Positions 9,446 through 19,839 of a stretch of DNA of 64,000 nucleotides are shown piece by piece. The stretch covers positions 4,402,001 through 4,466,000 of the forward strand of contig JAHDVF020000211.1 of NCBI GenBank assembly GCA_022606425.2, read 5' to 3'. Position 1 is the stretch's first letter, and the number at the start of each line of letters is the position of its first letter. The position numbers were made by a program, and so were the translations under genes. Origin of the DNA: Lepidostoma basale (lineage: Eukaryota; Arthropoda; Insecta; Trichoptera; Lepidostomatidae). Below the pieces are notes generated by a model. That model did no database searches and was not told the DNA's origin. It saw only the letters and a list, made by a program, of their open reading frames with translations.

Positions 9446-10710
9446 TTAGGTCCTTACATATGAAAATGGCGTTTTGTATGGAAGGAACATAAAGTTGATT
9501 TTTTTTTAATATAATATATTTATTTGATCAAAGTATGTACCATTGCTACCTATGCACTTTTGCCATCTCATAGGTAGTTCATCGATCCCTTTACTAAAAA
9601 AACCATTCGAACGGGAATCAATAAAATCTTTGATTTGAACTGCTCCATCGGAGTTGAATTTTTTCCCTTGCAAGAAGTTATCCAAATTTGGAAAAAAATA
9701 GTAATCTGTTGGGGCAAGGTCCGGAGAGTACGGTGGAAGTCCAATTGAAGCTATTCTAATTTGGTAGTCGTCTGTTGTGCAGTGTGTGGTCTAGCGTTAT
9801 CATGAAGCAGCAGTGGCCTAGAGCGATTAACCAGCCTCAGTTGTTTAGCAGCTAGCTTTTCCATCATGGTTTGCAGTTGCTGACAATAGACATCTGCCGT
9901 AATCGTCTGGCCAGATTTAAGAAAGCTGTAGTGAACGACACCAGCACTAGTCCACCAAACGCTCACAAGTAACTTTTTTGGAGTCAATTTTCGCTTGGGG
10001 CATGGTTTGGCTGGTTCGGCAGGGTTCAGCCATTGCGATGAGCGCTTTCGATTATCATACAGGATCCACTTTTCATCACAGGTAATGATGCTATTCAAAT
10101 CCCTTCATTATTGTGCCGGTTGAGTAATGCAACGCAGCAGTCAACGCGCATTTGTTGATTTGCTTCACTCAATTCGTGAGGTACCCACCTTTCAAGCTTT
10201 TTCACCTTCCCAATTTGCTTCAAGTGGATTAAAACAGTTTTATCACTAACACCGCAGCCTGCAGCTAACTCGGACGTGGTTTGCGATGGATCCACTTCCA
10301 CAATAGCCTTCAATTCTTCATTATCAACTTTGGTCTCCGGCCGTCCACGGGGCTTGTTCTGCAGGTCGAAATTTCCAGAAACGTTGGAACCAAAAACGCA
10401 CTATGTTTTCTTTTGCGGCACCGTCGCTATACACATCATTAATCCTTCGAGCCGTTTCTGTAGCACTGATGCCACGGTGGAACTTGTACTCGTAAATAAC
10501 GCGATATTTCAAGTTTTCCATTTTGTAAACTGAGTGACGCAAAGAAAAAAAACCATTGAGGAAAAAACAAATGAATTATAATTTTCGAAACATAAATACT
10601 TCAGTAAATAGCTGTATAAATTTGAATTTGGAATTCCTTACCAAAGAGAAGATATTTGAGATCAAAGCTGTCAGTACGGCAAAACGCCAATTTCATATGT
10701 AAGGACCTAA
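9446..10710 (-). mobile_element. Mariner-like transposon, near full length (1265 bp)
   Basis: The terminal inverted repeats begin TTAGGTCCTTACATATGAAA at 9446 and end as its near-exact complement at 10710 (about 28 of 30 bases pair). TA duplications lie at 9444-9445 and 10711-10712. The length and single broken transposase frame fit Tc1/mariner. The third catalytic Asp falls 34 residues after the second in family logic (DD34D), although this copy has indels in between. Confidence 0.9.
9506..10521 (-). pseudogene. Mariner transposase, dead copy
   Basis: Reading starts at MENLKYRVIYEYKFHRG (10521) and passes through the N-terminal helix-turn-helix DNA-binding region (TTSELAAGCGVSDKT, VKKLERWVPHEL). 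The catalytic segments follow: ITCDEKW with the first Asp, LLHDNARPHTA with the second, and the third in the SPDLAPTDY region near 9710. The frame is broken near 10373, near 10095 and around 9745, where an in-frame TAG is followed by a small deletion. The stop is at 9506-9508. All three Asp codons survive, but no full-length protein can be made from this copy. Confidence 0.85.
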
Positions 10711-10712
10711 TA

Positions 10713-11240
10713 TATGCCATATTTTTTTTTTAAATAATCTCTCTAATTCATATACAAATAATATATAGATGGACAGATTACATAGTAAATACGAGTACAT
10801 ATAATTTATAATTTACTCACATGTTAATATCAGTAAAAGCTTCTAGCAATCTAATTCTTCACAGATCGTTATAAAATTGTCTACACTCGATTTGCTATAT
10901 TTTCTGTGGACGCTAAATGCCAGTGGGGGAGGGTCATATTTATTGGTCAGAAGGGATTAGGAATCATATTATGTATCAGCAATAAATAATACATCTAGGA
11001 CATATTTGAATACCAAATACGTTTTCGAAACCCCTATTTGACATTAACTAAACGAAGGGAAAAATACATTATGTAATATTTATATATTATTTTTATATGT
11101 TACGAAGGAGGATGAAATTAGGATAAATGCTTTCAAAATATTAATGTTGTTAATTGAATTTTCTTGGTAGAAATTAATTGTAAATAATTCATTTTAAAAA
11201 ACATGATACATATTTCACTAAATTACACCTTATTCCACTA
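10713..11240. other. No feature recognised
   Basis: AT-rich intergenic sequence. The run CCAGTGGGGGAGGGTC near 10920 is the only higher-GC spot. Confidence 0.35.
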
Positions 11241-11242
11241 AA

Positions 11243-11282
11243 CACAGACATGCTTTGGTTACAAGTAACCTTTATCAATGTA
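11243..11282 (-). repeat. Hammerhead-like motif, TTGATAA type
   Basis: Minus strand: stem I TACA, TTGATAA, stem II GGTTACTTGTAACC, AAAG in place of GAAA, ACATGC-like stem III, C, then TGTG pairing back to TACA. Stem I and stem II are well formed while both core boxes are altered. Closely similar copies are at 55445-55545. Confidence 0.5.
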
Positions 11283-11416
11283 CACAATGTTAACCTTTAA
11301 TTTTTAATTTGGTGTAGTTAACTGAAGGCGAATACAGAAGAAATATAAAAAAATCCTTTATGTATGTTTAAATAAAATATGAATACACTTTTAGTATTTG
11401 TATCTTTATTTGATAA

Positions 11417-11456
11417 CACCAACCGGTTTCGGTCCCGCCGGAGCTTCGTCAGGGTG
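11417..11456 (-). ncRNA. Hammerhead ribozyme motif, left half of inverted pair
   Basis: Minus strand: CACC (11456-11453), CTGACGA (11452-11446), stem II GCTCCGGCGGGACC, GAAA, palindrome ACCGGT (11427-11422), T, GGTG (11420-11417) pairing with CACC. The core is intact and stem II has one mismatch. Confidence 0.7.
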
Positions 11457-11479
11457 GGAGATTACACAGTTTACTCTCT

Positions 11480-11519
11480 CACCCTGACGAAGCTCCGGCG
11501 TGAGCGAAACCGGTCGGTG
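11480..11519 (+). ncRNA. Hammerhead ribozyme motif, right half of inverted pair
   Basis: CACC (11480-11483), CTGACGA (11484-11490), stem II GCTC/GAGC (11492-11505), GAAA (11506-11509), palindrome ACCGGT (11509-11514), C, GGTG (11516-11519) pairing with CACC. The core is perfect. The flanks AATAAAGTGGTG and its complement on the other side continue the inverted repeat for about 100 bp each way. Confidence 0.75.
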
Positions 11520-11624
11520 TTACCAAATAAAGTGGTGTGAATACAAATACTAAAAGTGTATTATTATTTTATTTAATAATATCACTCCACAAATTAAGTG
11601 CTTCATAGAAATGTTAAGGTTTTA

Positions 11625-11765
11625 TAACTTCGGAAACGTCTCCCTAAAGTTGAAACCATAAAGAATGAACTGCTACACTCTTCTTTCTTGACATAATTCT
11701 CTCGCTTCCTCAACATTTAAACATCGTGTCATGCACGCACATCGATTTCTCCGACTTCTCAAAGG
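11625..11765 (-). mobile_element. LINE family A 3' fragment (minus)
   Basis: The complement contains AGTCGGAGAAATCGATGTGC, TGCATGACACGATGTTTAA and GAGGAAGCGAGAGAATTATG, the same order as in 12960-13090. Confidence 0.65.
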
Positions 11766-12180
11766 CAGATATATTTTACATAATGTATTATCTGCATTCA
11801 AGTATATATATAATTTTTTTATGAGCTTAAGGCATTTATACTCTCTTATTTCATACTGTAATTATAATTAAAATAATTTACAATAACAAATATTTTAAAT
11901 TTACCAATTTATTTTTTTATTTATCGTGATATGTTTGAAAGCATTATTCGTTCACCAGTTGTTATTAGTTTCCTGATGATAAAGTTATAATAAAACACAT
12001 CAAATCAAAACCCTCCCAGATAAATAAATTAAAAAATGGAAGCTGGATTTCAACACACTGCATTTAAAAACACTTTAATATTTTGAATTTACACCACTTT
12101 ATTTGTTTTAAAAAAACACTACATCCAAAATCAATTTACTTAATGGATATATTTTTAAATAATAATTAAATAAAACGATG
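11766..12180. other. AT-rich, nothing supported
   Basis: No coding or repeat relation beyond short AT words. Confidence 0.35.
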
Positions 12181-12335
12181 TTTTTTAACTACTTCCACTT
12201 TTGTCTTTATTTAGACAGCGACCGGTTTCGCCAGGCTCGCTGGCATCGACAGACTGGTCAGCGAGCCTGGCAAAGACAAGAGTGGAAGTAGTTAAAAAAA
12301 CATCGTTTTATTTAATTATTATTTAAAATGAACTT
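12181..12335 (-). repeat. Inverted pair of hammerhead-like repeats
   Basis: The minus-strand unit at 12216-12256 has CAGT, CTGTCGA (one change from CTGACGA), stem II GCCAGCGAGCCTGGC, GAAA, ACCGGT, C and GCTG pairing with CAGT. Only core residue A6 is changed. The plus-strand arm (12262-12330) repeats AGCGAGCCTGGCAAAGAC and the flank GTGGAAGTAGTTAAAAAA, which mirrors 12181-12200. Confidence 0.6.
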
Positions 12336-12360
12336 CCATCAAGAGATTTCAGTAAAATCA
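12331..12360 (+). repeat. Shared downstream word of hammerhead repeats
   Basis: CTTCCATCAAGAGATTTCAG is repeated with one change at 55600-55620, in both cases downstream of a plus-oriented hammerhead unit. It may mark part of the body or 3' end of the same element. Confidence 0.45.
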
Positions 12361-12729
12361 TTGGATATATTTTTGTTGGATTCAAACCAGATTGGCTACG
12401 TCTTTGTCATGTTGTATTATAATATCTAAAATTGGGTGATTAAATATTATTACTTTGGGTTTTGTCTAATTATGTGCCTATTTTTGTGTGACAGGCTTGG
12501 GCAAACTTCATTATTAACCCTGAAATCATAGAAAGGGTATCTAAGAACTACTTCCAATAATTAAATTTAGAATTTTGATATTATTAAACAGTTATTGGCA
12601 TATTGATTGATATAACAAATACTGAAAAGAAAAATCGAGGGATTTATAAAGTTTGCTAAAAACAAATTAATGTCATAGTGCAAATAGATTTGTGAATAGA
12701 TAAGCATTTTTTAAATAATATTCAACATC
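12361..12729. other. No feature recognised
   Basis: AT-rich spacer without support for a feature. Confidence 0.35.
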
Positions 12730-12740
12730 AGGACCTAACA

Positions 12741-13129
12741 AATCTATATATGATAGAGTGACAAATGCAAGTATAAGAAGTGAACGTGGTGCGAATGAAA
12801 GTGTTCTGAACAAAATAAGGAAAGGGTCATTAAGATGGTTTGGACACATGGAAAGAATGAGTGAAGACAGAATGGTAAAGAAGGTATATGTAAACAGCGT
12901 GAACGGACCTAGAAATAGAGGAAGGCTGACGAAAACGTGACACGATCAAAGCAATCAAATATTGAATGTCGGTCACGTGAGGAGTCGGAGAAATCGACGT
13001 GCGTGCATGACAAGATGTATGAATGTAGAGGAATCGAGAGAAGTATGTCAGGACAGAACAGTGTGGCGTTCCATTCTTTCTGCCTACCCCTCCGGGGAGA
13101 CAACGTGATGGTTAGTTATTTAGTTAGTT
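12741..13129 (+). mobile_element. LINE family A, 5'-truncated insertion with 11-bp TSD
   Basis: The coding end reads SERGANESVLNKIRKGSLRW, FGHMERMSEDRMVKKVYV and NGPRNRGR, then further codons to the GTTAGTTA-type tail. AGGACCTAACA stands immediately before (12730-12740) and after (13130-13140), a target-site duplication. The 3' end of this family is therefore the (GTTA)n run. Confidence 0.8.
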
Positions 13130-13140
13130 AGGACCTAACA

Positions 13141-13380
13141 CGACACAAAAAGAAGAACGATTTTTGTGCAAATTTCAACGTGATAGAAAATATTCAAAAT
13201 CGTTTTATAACGAGGAGTTTTCCTTTCTATCAAAAGTAAAGCGTTCTAAACCTTAGATCACTAGCTAGAAAAACAGTAATATATCGTCCTAATAATATAA
13301 CGTGATAACATGATGATTTTATTTCTTCTGGAAAAATTCTTCTGAGTTAAGAAAACGTGAATGTTTTAATGAACTATTTC
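13141..13380. other. No feature recognised
   Basis: AT-rich spacer between LINE copies. Confidence 0.3.
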
Positions 13381-13384
13381 GGAC

Positions 13385-13636
13385 CTCTGCGTAACACCCA
13401 TTTTCTTCTTCAGCCGTTTTTCCACTGCAAGATGTGAACCTCTTCAAACGTTCTCTATTTCTCTATATCCTATACGAATCTCATCCATTTTCTTCTCCCG
13501 AGCCCATCTTTTTTGGGGTCGAAAGCTGCTCCTTTTTTCCTCCCTCTCTGTTCTCTGTCTGGCGGCATGTCCTGTAACACCAATGCCAATGAATAGGCAA
13601 CGTTCACTCGGATCAGTGGAAACCAATGCAATCAAC
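13385..13636 (-). mobile_element. LINE family B 3' end (minus)
   Basis: The minus strand gives GVTGHAARQRTEREEKRSS, FRPQKRWAREKKMDEIRIG and a HLAVEKRLKKK end. It is a strongly decayed version of the 4569-4901 sequence. Confidence 0.6.
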
Positions 13637-13639
13637 TTC

Positions 13640-14215
13640 TTCTCTTCTTCTTCCTCAGCTTATTCCCGTCCACTCCTGGACAAAGGCCTCCTCCATTTGC
13701 TTCCATGTCATTCTGTCCTGTGCAGACTGCATCCAGGTTATTCCGACGTGTCTGTTTAGATCATCCTTCCACCGTAGTTGCGGTCGCCCTGCACTTCTCT
13801 TCGCCATCCACGGTCTCCAAGTCAGCAGTCTTCTTGCCCATTTTTCATCTGAGCTTCTGGCTACGTGACCCGCCCATTGCCATTTTAGAGTCGCTACCCG
13901 GTGGATGATGTCAGTGACTTTTGTTTTTTCTCTCACCGTATCGTTTCTGACTCTGTCTCTTAGGCTTATTCCTAACATGGCTCTTTCCATGGCTCTTTGG
14001 GTCACTTGCAGTTTCTCGACACTTTTTTTGGACAATGTAACAGTTTCAAGACCATAAATGCAAACTGGCAGAACGGGGCAGGCTTCATAGACTTTTCGTT
14101 TCAGGTTGATCGGTATTTTCCGGTTTTTAAGGATGTAGCTCAGGTTTCCGAAAGCTGCCCAGCTTAGTCCAATTCTTCTTTTTAGCTCTGCGGCCTGGTT
14201 ATGCAGTCAACATTA
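13640..14215 (-). pseudogene. LINE family B, RT C-terminal region (minus)
   Basis: Frames upstream of the open segment read ELDWAAFGNLSYILKN and YEACPVLPVCIYGLETVTL. The open frame 13655-14035 then reads SKKSVEKLQVTQRAMERAML, LKWQWAGHVARS, GRPQLRWKDDL and WKQMEEAFVQEW. This matches the end of RTE/BovB-like ORFs. The 3' tail is a GAAGAAGAGAAG run at 13637-13650. A shorter copy of the same subfamily lies at 24235-24575. Confidence 0.75.
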
Positions 14216-14224
14216 CAATTGAAA

Positions 14225-14800
14225 TAGAATTTTGCAAGTTTTTACGATTGTGATTTCAGCTTCGCGAATTCGTTGGCATGGAGTAATCTGTTGTTATTGA
14301 ATATGATGAAAGCGATGATAAACTTCACTTCACTTTCTATGGCCATACAACTCTTGAAGAATTTTAGCCTCCTTGATGATTTTTCACCAAGCTCCTCAAT
14401 CCTGCGCCTTTTGCTCCCATCAGTCCGATTCGACCAACCTAGCCAGATCAGCCAGAACATTGTCCATTAGGCGCTGTCTAAGCCTTCCTAGAGGTCTTAC
14501 CCCAGTCGGTCTAGACGCGTACAGGGTCTTGATTATTCTTGTCTTTGGCTTGGCATACATGCCTAATCCATGCTCTCACGGTGCTCGTTATAAGGGGCTG
14601 CTAGGTCATCGTACGGATCTCTTGGTTGGTCCTATGCCTCCAAGTTCCCGCTGCACACCGGGTCTGGGTCCTAGGATCATTCTAAGTATTCTATTCTCAA
14701 ACCAGTAGATTCTTTGTTGTTCTTTTAGAGTCATTGTACAAGACTCAGAACCATATGTCACCACTGGCTTGATGATGGTGTCATAAAAGCGATGATAATT
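14225..14800 (-). pseudogene. LINE C-terminal remnant (minus), another family
   Basis: Fragments in shifting frames include FENRILRMILGPRPGVQREL near 14640-14705 and RPLGRLRQRLMDNV near 14455-14500. These recall the F/YENKVLRRIFGP and GRP..RW blocks after LINE RT domains. Heavily mutated. Confidence 0.5.
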
Positions 14801-15364
14801 TTTTTTTTTTTAAACTGAGTACTACACTGTCAGTTAGTATTTTCTAGTGCGCTCTTGGTGTAGTTAATTTTACAAAACGGCGCACTTAAAAAATAAATTA
14901 ATTGAAATTAATTAAAGGAATAAGCGCGTGTGTTAAGTAATGTAAAACAATTATTTTGTAACTTGTAAGTTAATATACTTGAATTGTCAAAAAACTTTCA
15001 GTAAAAACCCGCCATTCAAACTGCAAGAGAACCAGAAAGTTCTCCGGCAAAGAGGTATTTAATTAGGCGGTCTTAAGCCGCAGCGAACTAAGGAGTTTCG
15101 CCTCCAAACTATTATATATGGCTTCAGTCTGTAATTAACCTCGACTTTCATCCGTTCGCCTTTTAAAGCTGCTGCTTTTAATCTATCTATTCCCTCGTAC
15201 GGTAGGTGTATGTCTGACGTCTTTAACCAAAATATAAAAACATAAATAATGAAACAATTATAAAGATGGTTCGGACGCAGGGAAATAATTTTTAATTAAC
15301 AAGTATTTTGTTAATAAAATCTATACTTATTTAGAAAAATTGCAGCCTTTTGTTAAAATGGAAT
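14801..15364. other. Low-repeat island around 15000-15230
   Basis: From 14995 to 15230 the sequence is of balanced composition (for example AGGCGGTCTTAAGCCGCAGC) with no relation to other repeats and no coding sense. It may be conserved non-coding DNA. The rest is AT-rich. Confidence 0.3.
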
Positions 15365-16308
15365 AAATAAACATGAATTTTACAATATATCAGATTCTAC
15401 ATATGGACAATTGTATGAAAGAGGTGAAACGGTTGGATGCAGGTGCAAAAATGAACGGTGTGTCGGTTAGCTGTTTGTTGTATGTGGACGACGCTGTGCT
15501 ACTTGCAGACAACGAACATGAACTACAAGCCCTGGTGTCTAGTATGTATGAGATATGCAAGCGATACGATTTGATGATGAATGTGAATAAGTCCAAGGTA
15601 ATGATTTTCGAAAAAGAAGGAAACATGGGGTTATGGTATAGGAAACATGACAGTCTACAACATTAATGTAAATGGTGAAAATCTGGAACAAGTGGATGAA
15701 TTTGTTTATTTAGGAATTATGTTTACAAAGGATGGGAGAGTAGAGAAGGATATTGAAAGAAGGGTTGGGTGAGAGGAGGGTGCACTTAAATTTGTCATCG
15801 CAAACAAAAGCCTATCCAAAAAATCTAAGATGGCAGTGCATAATGGTGTTCTTGTGCTGACCCTTCTTCATGGAAGTGTAGCATGGAACTGGCAAAAGCA
15901 GGATGAAAGTATAATAAATGCAATAGAAATGAGATATCTTAGACGAATGTGTGGAAACTCGGTGTATGATAGAGTGTCGAATGAAAATATAAGAAGTGAA
16001 TGCGGTTCGAAAGATGGTAGGATCATTAAGATGGTTTGGACACATGGAAAGAATGAATGAAGAAAGAATGGTAAAAAAATTATATGTTAACGATGTAAAT
16101 GGAACTAGAAATAGAAAAAGATCGAGGAAAACGTGTCACGATCAAATAAATCAAATATTGAATGTCGGCCACGTGAGGAGTCAGAGAAATCAACGCGCGT
16201 GCTTGACACGATGTGTTAGTGGGAAGCGAGATAAATATGTCAGGAAAGAAAAGTGTGACAGTCCATTCATTCTTCCTACCCCTTCGCGGAGACGGTGTGA
16301 TGGTTAGT
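15365..16308 (+). pseudogene. LINE family A, RT palm to C-terminus
   Basis: This is the longest family A copy. The first frame (15373-15660) contains SCLLYVDDAVLLADN with the RT catalytic YVDD box, then MNVNKSKVMIF. A second frame reads YLGIMFTKDGR, then MAVHNGVLVLTLLHG, MRYLRRMCG and, after another shift, SLRWFGHMERMNEERMVKKL. It ends GACGGTGTGATGGTTAGTTA. The endonuclease and RT fingers are missing, and at least three frameshifts are present. Its divergence implies an old insertion. Confidence 0.8.
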
Positions 16309-16950
16309 TAGTTTTTACATATAAAATATATGTTTTTTTTTACTTAATACTTAATAAGTTTCTATAATACGCTATAATCCTTGCTGGTGGTTATCTCAAG
16401 GATATTGTTATTAATCATAAACTTGTATTTCCTTATTTTATATTTAATTTCAAGTCTACAGAACTGACTCAGTCAAGCTCTGTGTTCCATGATGAATTAT
16501 ATGCAATGTTTGTGTACCACCAAAAATATAATAAAATGTCATTCCATATGTTTACTCAAGATAATATTAGTAATAAACAAATAATAAATGAATAAAAATT
16601 TTGAGAGCCGTGGTTTACAAAAACACTACTTTTTGATATTTCTCCCCAAAACTTGGGAACTATTTTTACAACCATAATAAACTTTTCCACATCTGCGAAG
16701 AAATTTTAATGAGCCATACGAGCCAATAAAAGCGACTATTTGTTCCGCTAACTGCCTCCTTAACATGTTATTAAAACGTTCGCTCCATATCAAGAGCCTG
16801 TTGCATCCGTGCGTATTCTACTATTTGTGCTCAATCCGCCCGAACATGTTTTCTAAATTGGTTTTCTTTTATCCTAAGAATAAACCTTATGAATAAACTT
16901 TCTGCCTAAAAAATATGTAATCGTAAAAAAATTTTAATGTCAAACTTGTA
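16309..16950. other. AT-rich, with a low-repeat patch at 16720-16860
   Basis: No coding frame or repeat relation. The patch around 16720-16860 is the only part with ordinary base composition. Confidence 0.3.
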
Positions 16951-16954
16951 TAGT

Positions 16955-17692
16955 CTTCTTCTCCTTCTTTTTGTCACACCTCCGTGGTGCACAGGGCCTC
17001 AAAAAACCTTCTCCACCCGACTCTATCGCATGCTTGATGCCTAACATCATTCCAAGTGAGGCCTGCTGCTTTAACCTCATCCTGCAGGGCGCTTCTCCAG
17101 GTGGCTCTAGGTCTGCGTCGCTTCCTCTTTCTCCCCATAGGGGACCAGTCTAGTGCGCCCTGAGTGATGCAGGCTGGGTTCCGTCTCAGAGTTTGACCGA
17201 TCCACTGCCATTTGCGTCTAGCGACTTCTTCTCTAATTGGCTTTTCGCCTGCCATGGTCCAGAGAACGACATTTGACACTGTTTGGGGCCAATAGATATT
17301 GAATATTGAGCGAAGACACCTATAACACCTGAAGTTTTCCAATAACGTCCGCGGTAGATTTCCAAGTCTCACATCCGTACAGCAGTACGCTTTTAACGCT
17401 ACTGCTGAATATTTGGAGCTTGAGCTTTCTTGAAATGATACCAAAATGATACCAGGGCAAAGCATAGCGAAAGCTCCCCTTGCCTTGTTGAGTCTGCTGG
17501 CTACATTCTCCTCCGTACCTCCCGAGCCTGCTATCATACTACCGCGATAGCAGAAGCTGGTCGTGGTCACAAGGGGGACACCGTGGAGCAAAATTAGGGT
17601 GGAGTCATTTTAGGACACTCGTAGGTCTACTGTCTTGGACATGTTAATCTTGAGACCCACTTTTGCCACTTCCTCGTGTCAATCTGGTATAG
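16955..17692 (-). pseudogene. LINE family C, RT end to C-terminus (minus)
   Basis: Upstream residues EEVAKVGLKINMSKT are the last RT motif. The open frame 16974-17591 reads SFCYRGSMIAGSGGTEENV, ASRLNKARGAFAML, RSIFNIYWPQTVSNVVLW, ARRKWQWIGQTLRR and RPRATWRSALQDEVKAAG. This is the order seen in non-LTR elements of an RTE-like type distinct from families A and B. One in-frame stop precedes MLHGVP. A GAAGAAGACTA-type tail lies at 16958-16970. Confidence 0.75.
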
Positions 17693-17934
17693 TAAGTATA
17701 TAAAATTATTATTCTTGTTTGATTTGAAGTTTTGGGTTGAAAATATTGTCCCCCGTACAAGCAAAAAATCTGTATTTTACGCTCTCTGTGCAAGTGTCAA
17801 AAGCTTCCCATAAAAGCATCTGAAAGATCTTGAAATCATATCACATTCTATAAATATTGTGGGTTAAAGAATATTACATATTAAAAAATACTTAATCAAA
17901 ACGCTAACAACTATTTTTAAAGCTCCATTCACTT
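17693..17934. other. No feature recognised
   Basis: Short AT-rich spacer. Confidence 0.3.
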
Positions 17935-18240
17935 TGTTACCCGCACCAACGAAGGGTTGTAAAGAAGGTTTCGACGTCACTATCCGTTCGGCCATCCGCT
18001 GTGAACATGCTACCTAAATACACAAATTCACTCACCTGCTCCGAATTCTCTTCATTCACACTTATGTTACCAACTGTCATTTGCTCTTCCCTTTCAAAAA
18101 CTATCACCTTTGACTTTCTGACATTCTTCATTAAATCATTTGACTTGCGAACCTCATACATTCACGACACTAATTCGTATTTTAATTCGTCCGCACTATT
18201 CGCAATGAGAACGGCATCGTCCGCGTAGAGCAGACATTTT
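17935..18240 (-). pseudogene. LINE family A, RT palm fragment (minus)
   Basis: The minus strand reads LLYADDAVLIANS, YEVRKSNDLMKNVRKSKVIV and EQVSEFVYLGSMFTADGRTD. This covers the catalytic Y-A-D-D box and the segment after it, as in 15470-15740. It is truncated on both sides. Confidence 0.7.
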
Positions 18241-18289
18241 ACAGACAAATCGAAAACGTCTATTTTCACACAATCAAACATTAAACAAT

Positions 18290-18380
18290 TAAACATATGA
18301 TAATGCCTTAGAAGGGCGAAGCACTTCATTCCCATAAACTATTATGAAACTTCTAGAAAACAGACGTATTCATTCGTATT
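18290..18380 (+). repeat. Hammerhead-like repeat, TTGATAA subfamily
   Basis: ATGATAATGCCTTAGAAGGG, then CGAAGCACTTCATTC and the tail ACTTCTAGAAAACAGACG. GAAA has become GAAG. Confidence 0.4.
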
Positions 18381-18944
18381 TATGAGCACTTGTGAATTAA
18401 TATATTATACTTGCGGAATGAAAATAATTATAATATAACAAAATGTTTTAAAAACCACGGAAGTATTTATAAATAGTGCAAAAACCTTTGAAATAGAGTT
18501 TTTATGTCACGCTAATTTAATTCAATTGTTTTCATAATAAAACAAAAAAAACGCAGCATTTTAACTCTCAATGAATTATCATAAAAATAAGAGCGGGAAA
18601 CTTTACGACTTGATTAGGATCGTTATTTTTCCAGCAATTACCCCTCACGCGTTGCATTCAACACCCCAGGTACCTACCTATACGAGTATTTTTTTCTCAC
18701 CGGCAAGTTAATGAAAGGCGAACGATCCTCGGAACCACGTGGTGCGATCTCAGCGCTGCTGAAGAATTCTGATACTCCGTAGTAAAAAGAAAATGCGACC
18801 TTGACCTAGTGCTATATTCGGTTCAGTGCCAAACGGTTGCATTGGCGGGGAAAAATATTACTCATTATTATTTATGTGCATTTTTTTATTTAAAATGTTC
18901 ACATTATTGTATTTTTTTATGAACCAATAATAACAATAAAACTA
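18381..18944. other. Low-repeat island at 18600-18860
   Basis: Around 18715-18790 the sequence includes CCACGTGGTGCGATC, with a CACGTG E-box, and has balanced base composition. No coding sense was found. Confidence 0.3.
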
Positions 18945-19000
18945 ACAAACTAACCATCACGCCGTTTCGTCAAAAGGGTAGGCAGAAAGAATAGACTGCC
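18945..19000 (-). mobile_element. LINE family A 3' tip (minus)
   Basis: The complement reads GGCAGTCTATTCTTTCTGCC, then TACCC and the GGCGTGATGGTTAGTTTG end of family A. Confidence 0.6.
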
Positions 19001-19680
19001 TTACTTTAACCGATGCGGTTCCATCCTTCTCTTTTCGCCCCCTACGGAGCCGCGGTGTAATGGATTGCGATCCTCATCACCACCAATAGGCATCTCCCGC
19101 GCACAGTTAGTAACTAAAACGCCCACAAAATAAATCTAAAATAAATACAATGATATAAAATAAAATAACAAAATGAAAATAACATAACACAAAATTTTGT
19201 TCTTTTCGATAGTGCGCATGTTGACGACAGCTGGACGATCCGGACTTTTGTTGATTTTCGACAATACATGATACAGTTTTCGACGATATTATAGGAAAAG
19301 GAAAAAATTTAACAGTTTTGTTTTAACAATTTAACGTATACAGTAAGGACTTGATATGAAAATGCCATTTTCGTCATAGATTTGTATTTGAATATACCTA
19401 TGAGACAAAATTTCTTTCATATGTCATTTTCAATCAAAAGTGGAATTGATAAAATTTACTATTTAAAGCAACTTATTGTAACTTTTCATTTTGTGTAAAA
19501 AAAATTTTTTAATAAAAACTCCTATTTATTTTCATATTACTAAAGAATCCATTGAGACATAATTTAATGTTAACTAAAAAGTACATATAATTTTTCTATT
19601 CTTTCCATTGATGATAATGCAAATAATAAAATAATAATTATAATAAATTTTAATTTATATTTAGTTTAATTCCACTTGAT
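19001..19680. other. Unassigned; one mariner-end-like patch
   Basis: At 19344-19375 AGTAAGGACTTGATATGAAA resembles the terminal repeat of the mariner at 9446. A partial inverse, TTTCATATGTCATTTTC, lies near 19410. This could be a decayed mariner end. Nothing else was supported. Confidence 0.3.
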
Positions 19681-19685
19681 TCCAT

Positions 19686-19728
19686 GGCTTCGACCGGTTT
19701 GGGTAGCTTGCTGCCATCTTCATGTGTT
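19686..19728 (-). repeat. Degenerate hammerhead (ACCGGT type)
   Basis: Minus strand: ATGAAGA (first base of the box changed), stem II GGCAGCAAGCTACC, CAAA in place of GAAA, ACCGGT, C. Nearly the same sequence in better condition is at 21247-21286. Confidence 0.5.
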
Positions 19729-19787
19729 GAGTTTCCATTAATGAAAATAAAATTTCTAATAATTTTTAAGCTTAATAGCTGAACTGA

Positions 19788-19829
19788 ACTTTTCTCAAGT
19801 GCACTGTAATCAGTGCACTTGAGAAAAGT
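19788..19829. repeat. Perfect 19-bp hairpin, 4-nt loop
   Basis: ACTTTTCTCAAGTGCACTG (19788-19806), loop TAAT, then the exact complement (19811-19829). It lies between the hammerhead remnant and a LINE C-terminus. Confidence 0.75.
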
Positions 19830-19839
19830 GCATAAGAAT

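Noticed and set aside
16974..17591. 205-codon frame as a host gene
   Set aside because: Its residues match the post-RT part of a LINE, and an upstream in-frame stop separates it from RT motif residues.
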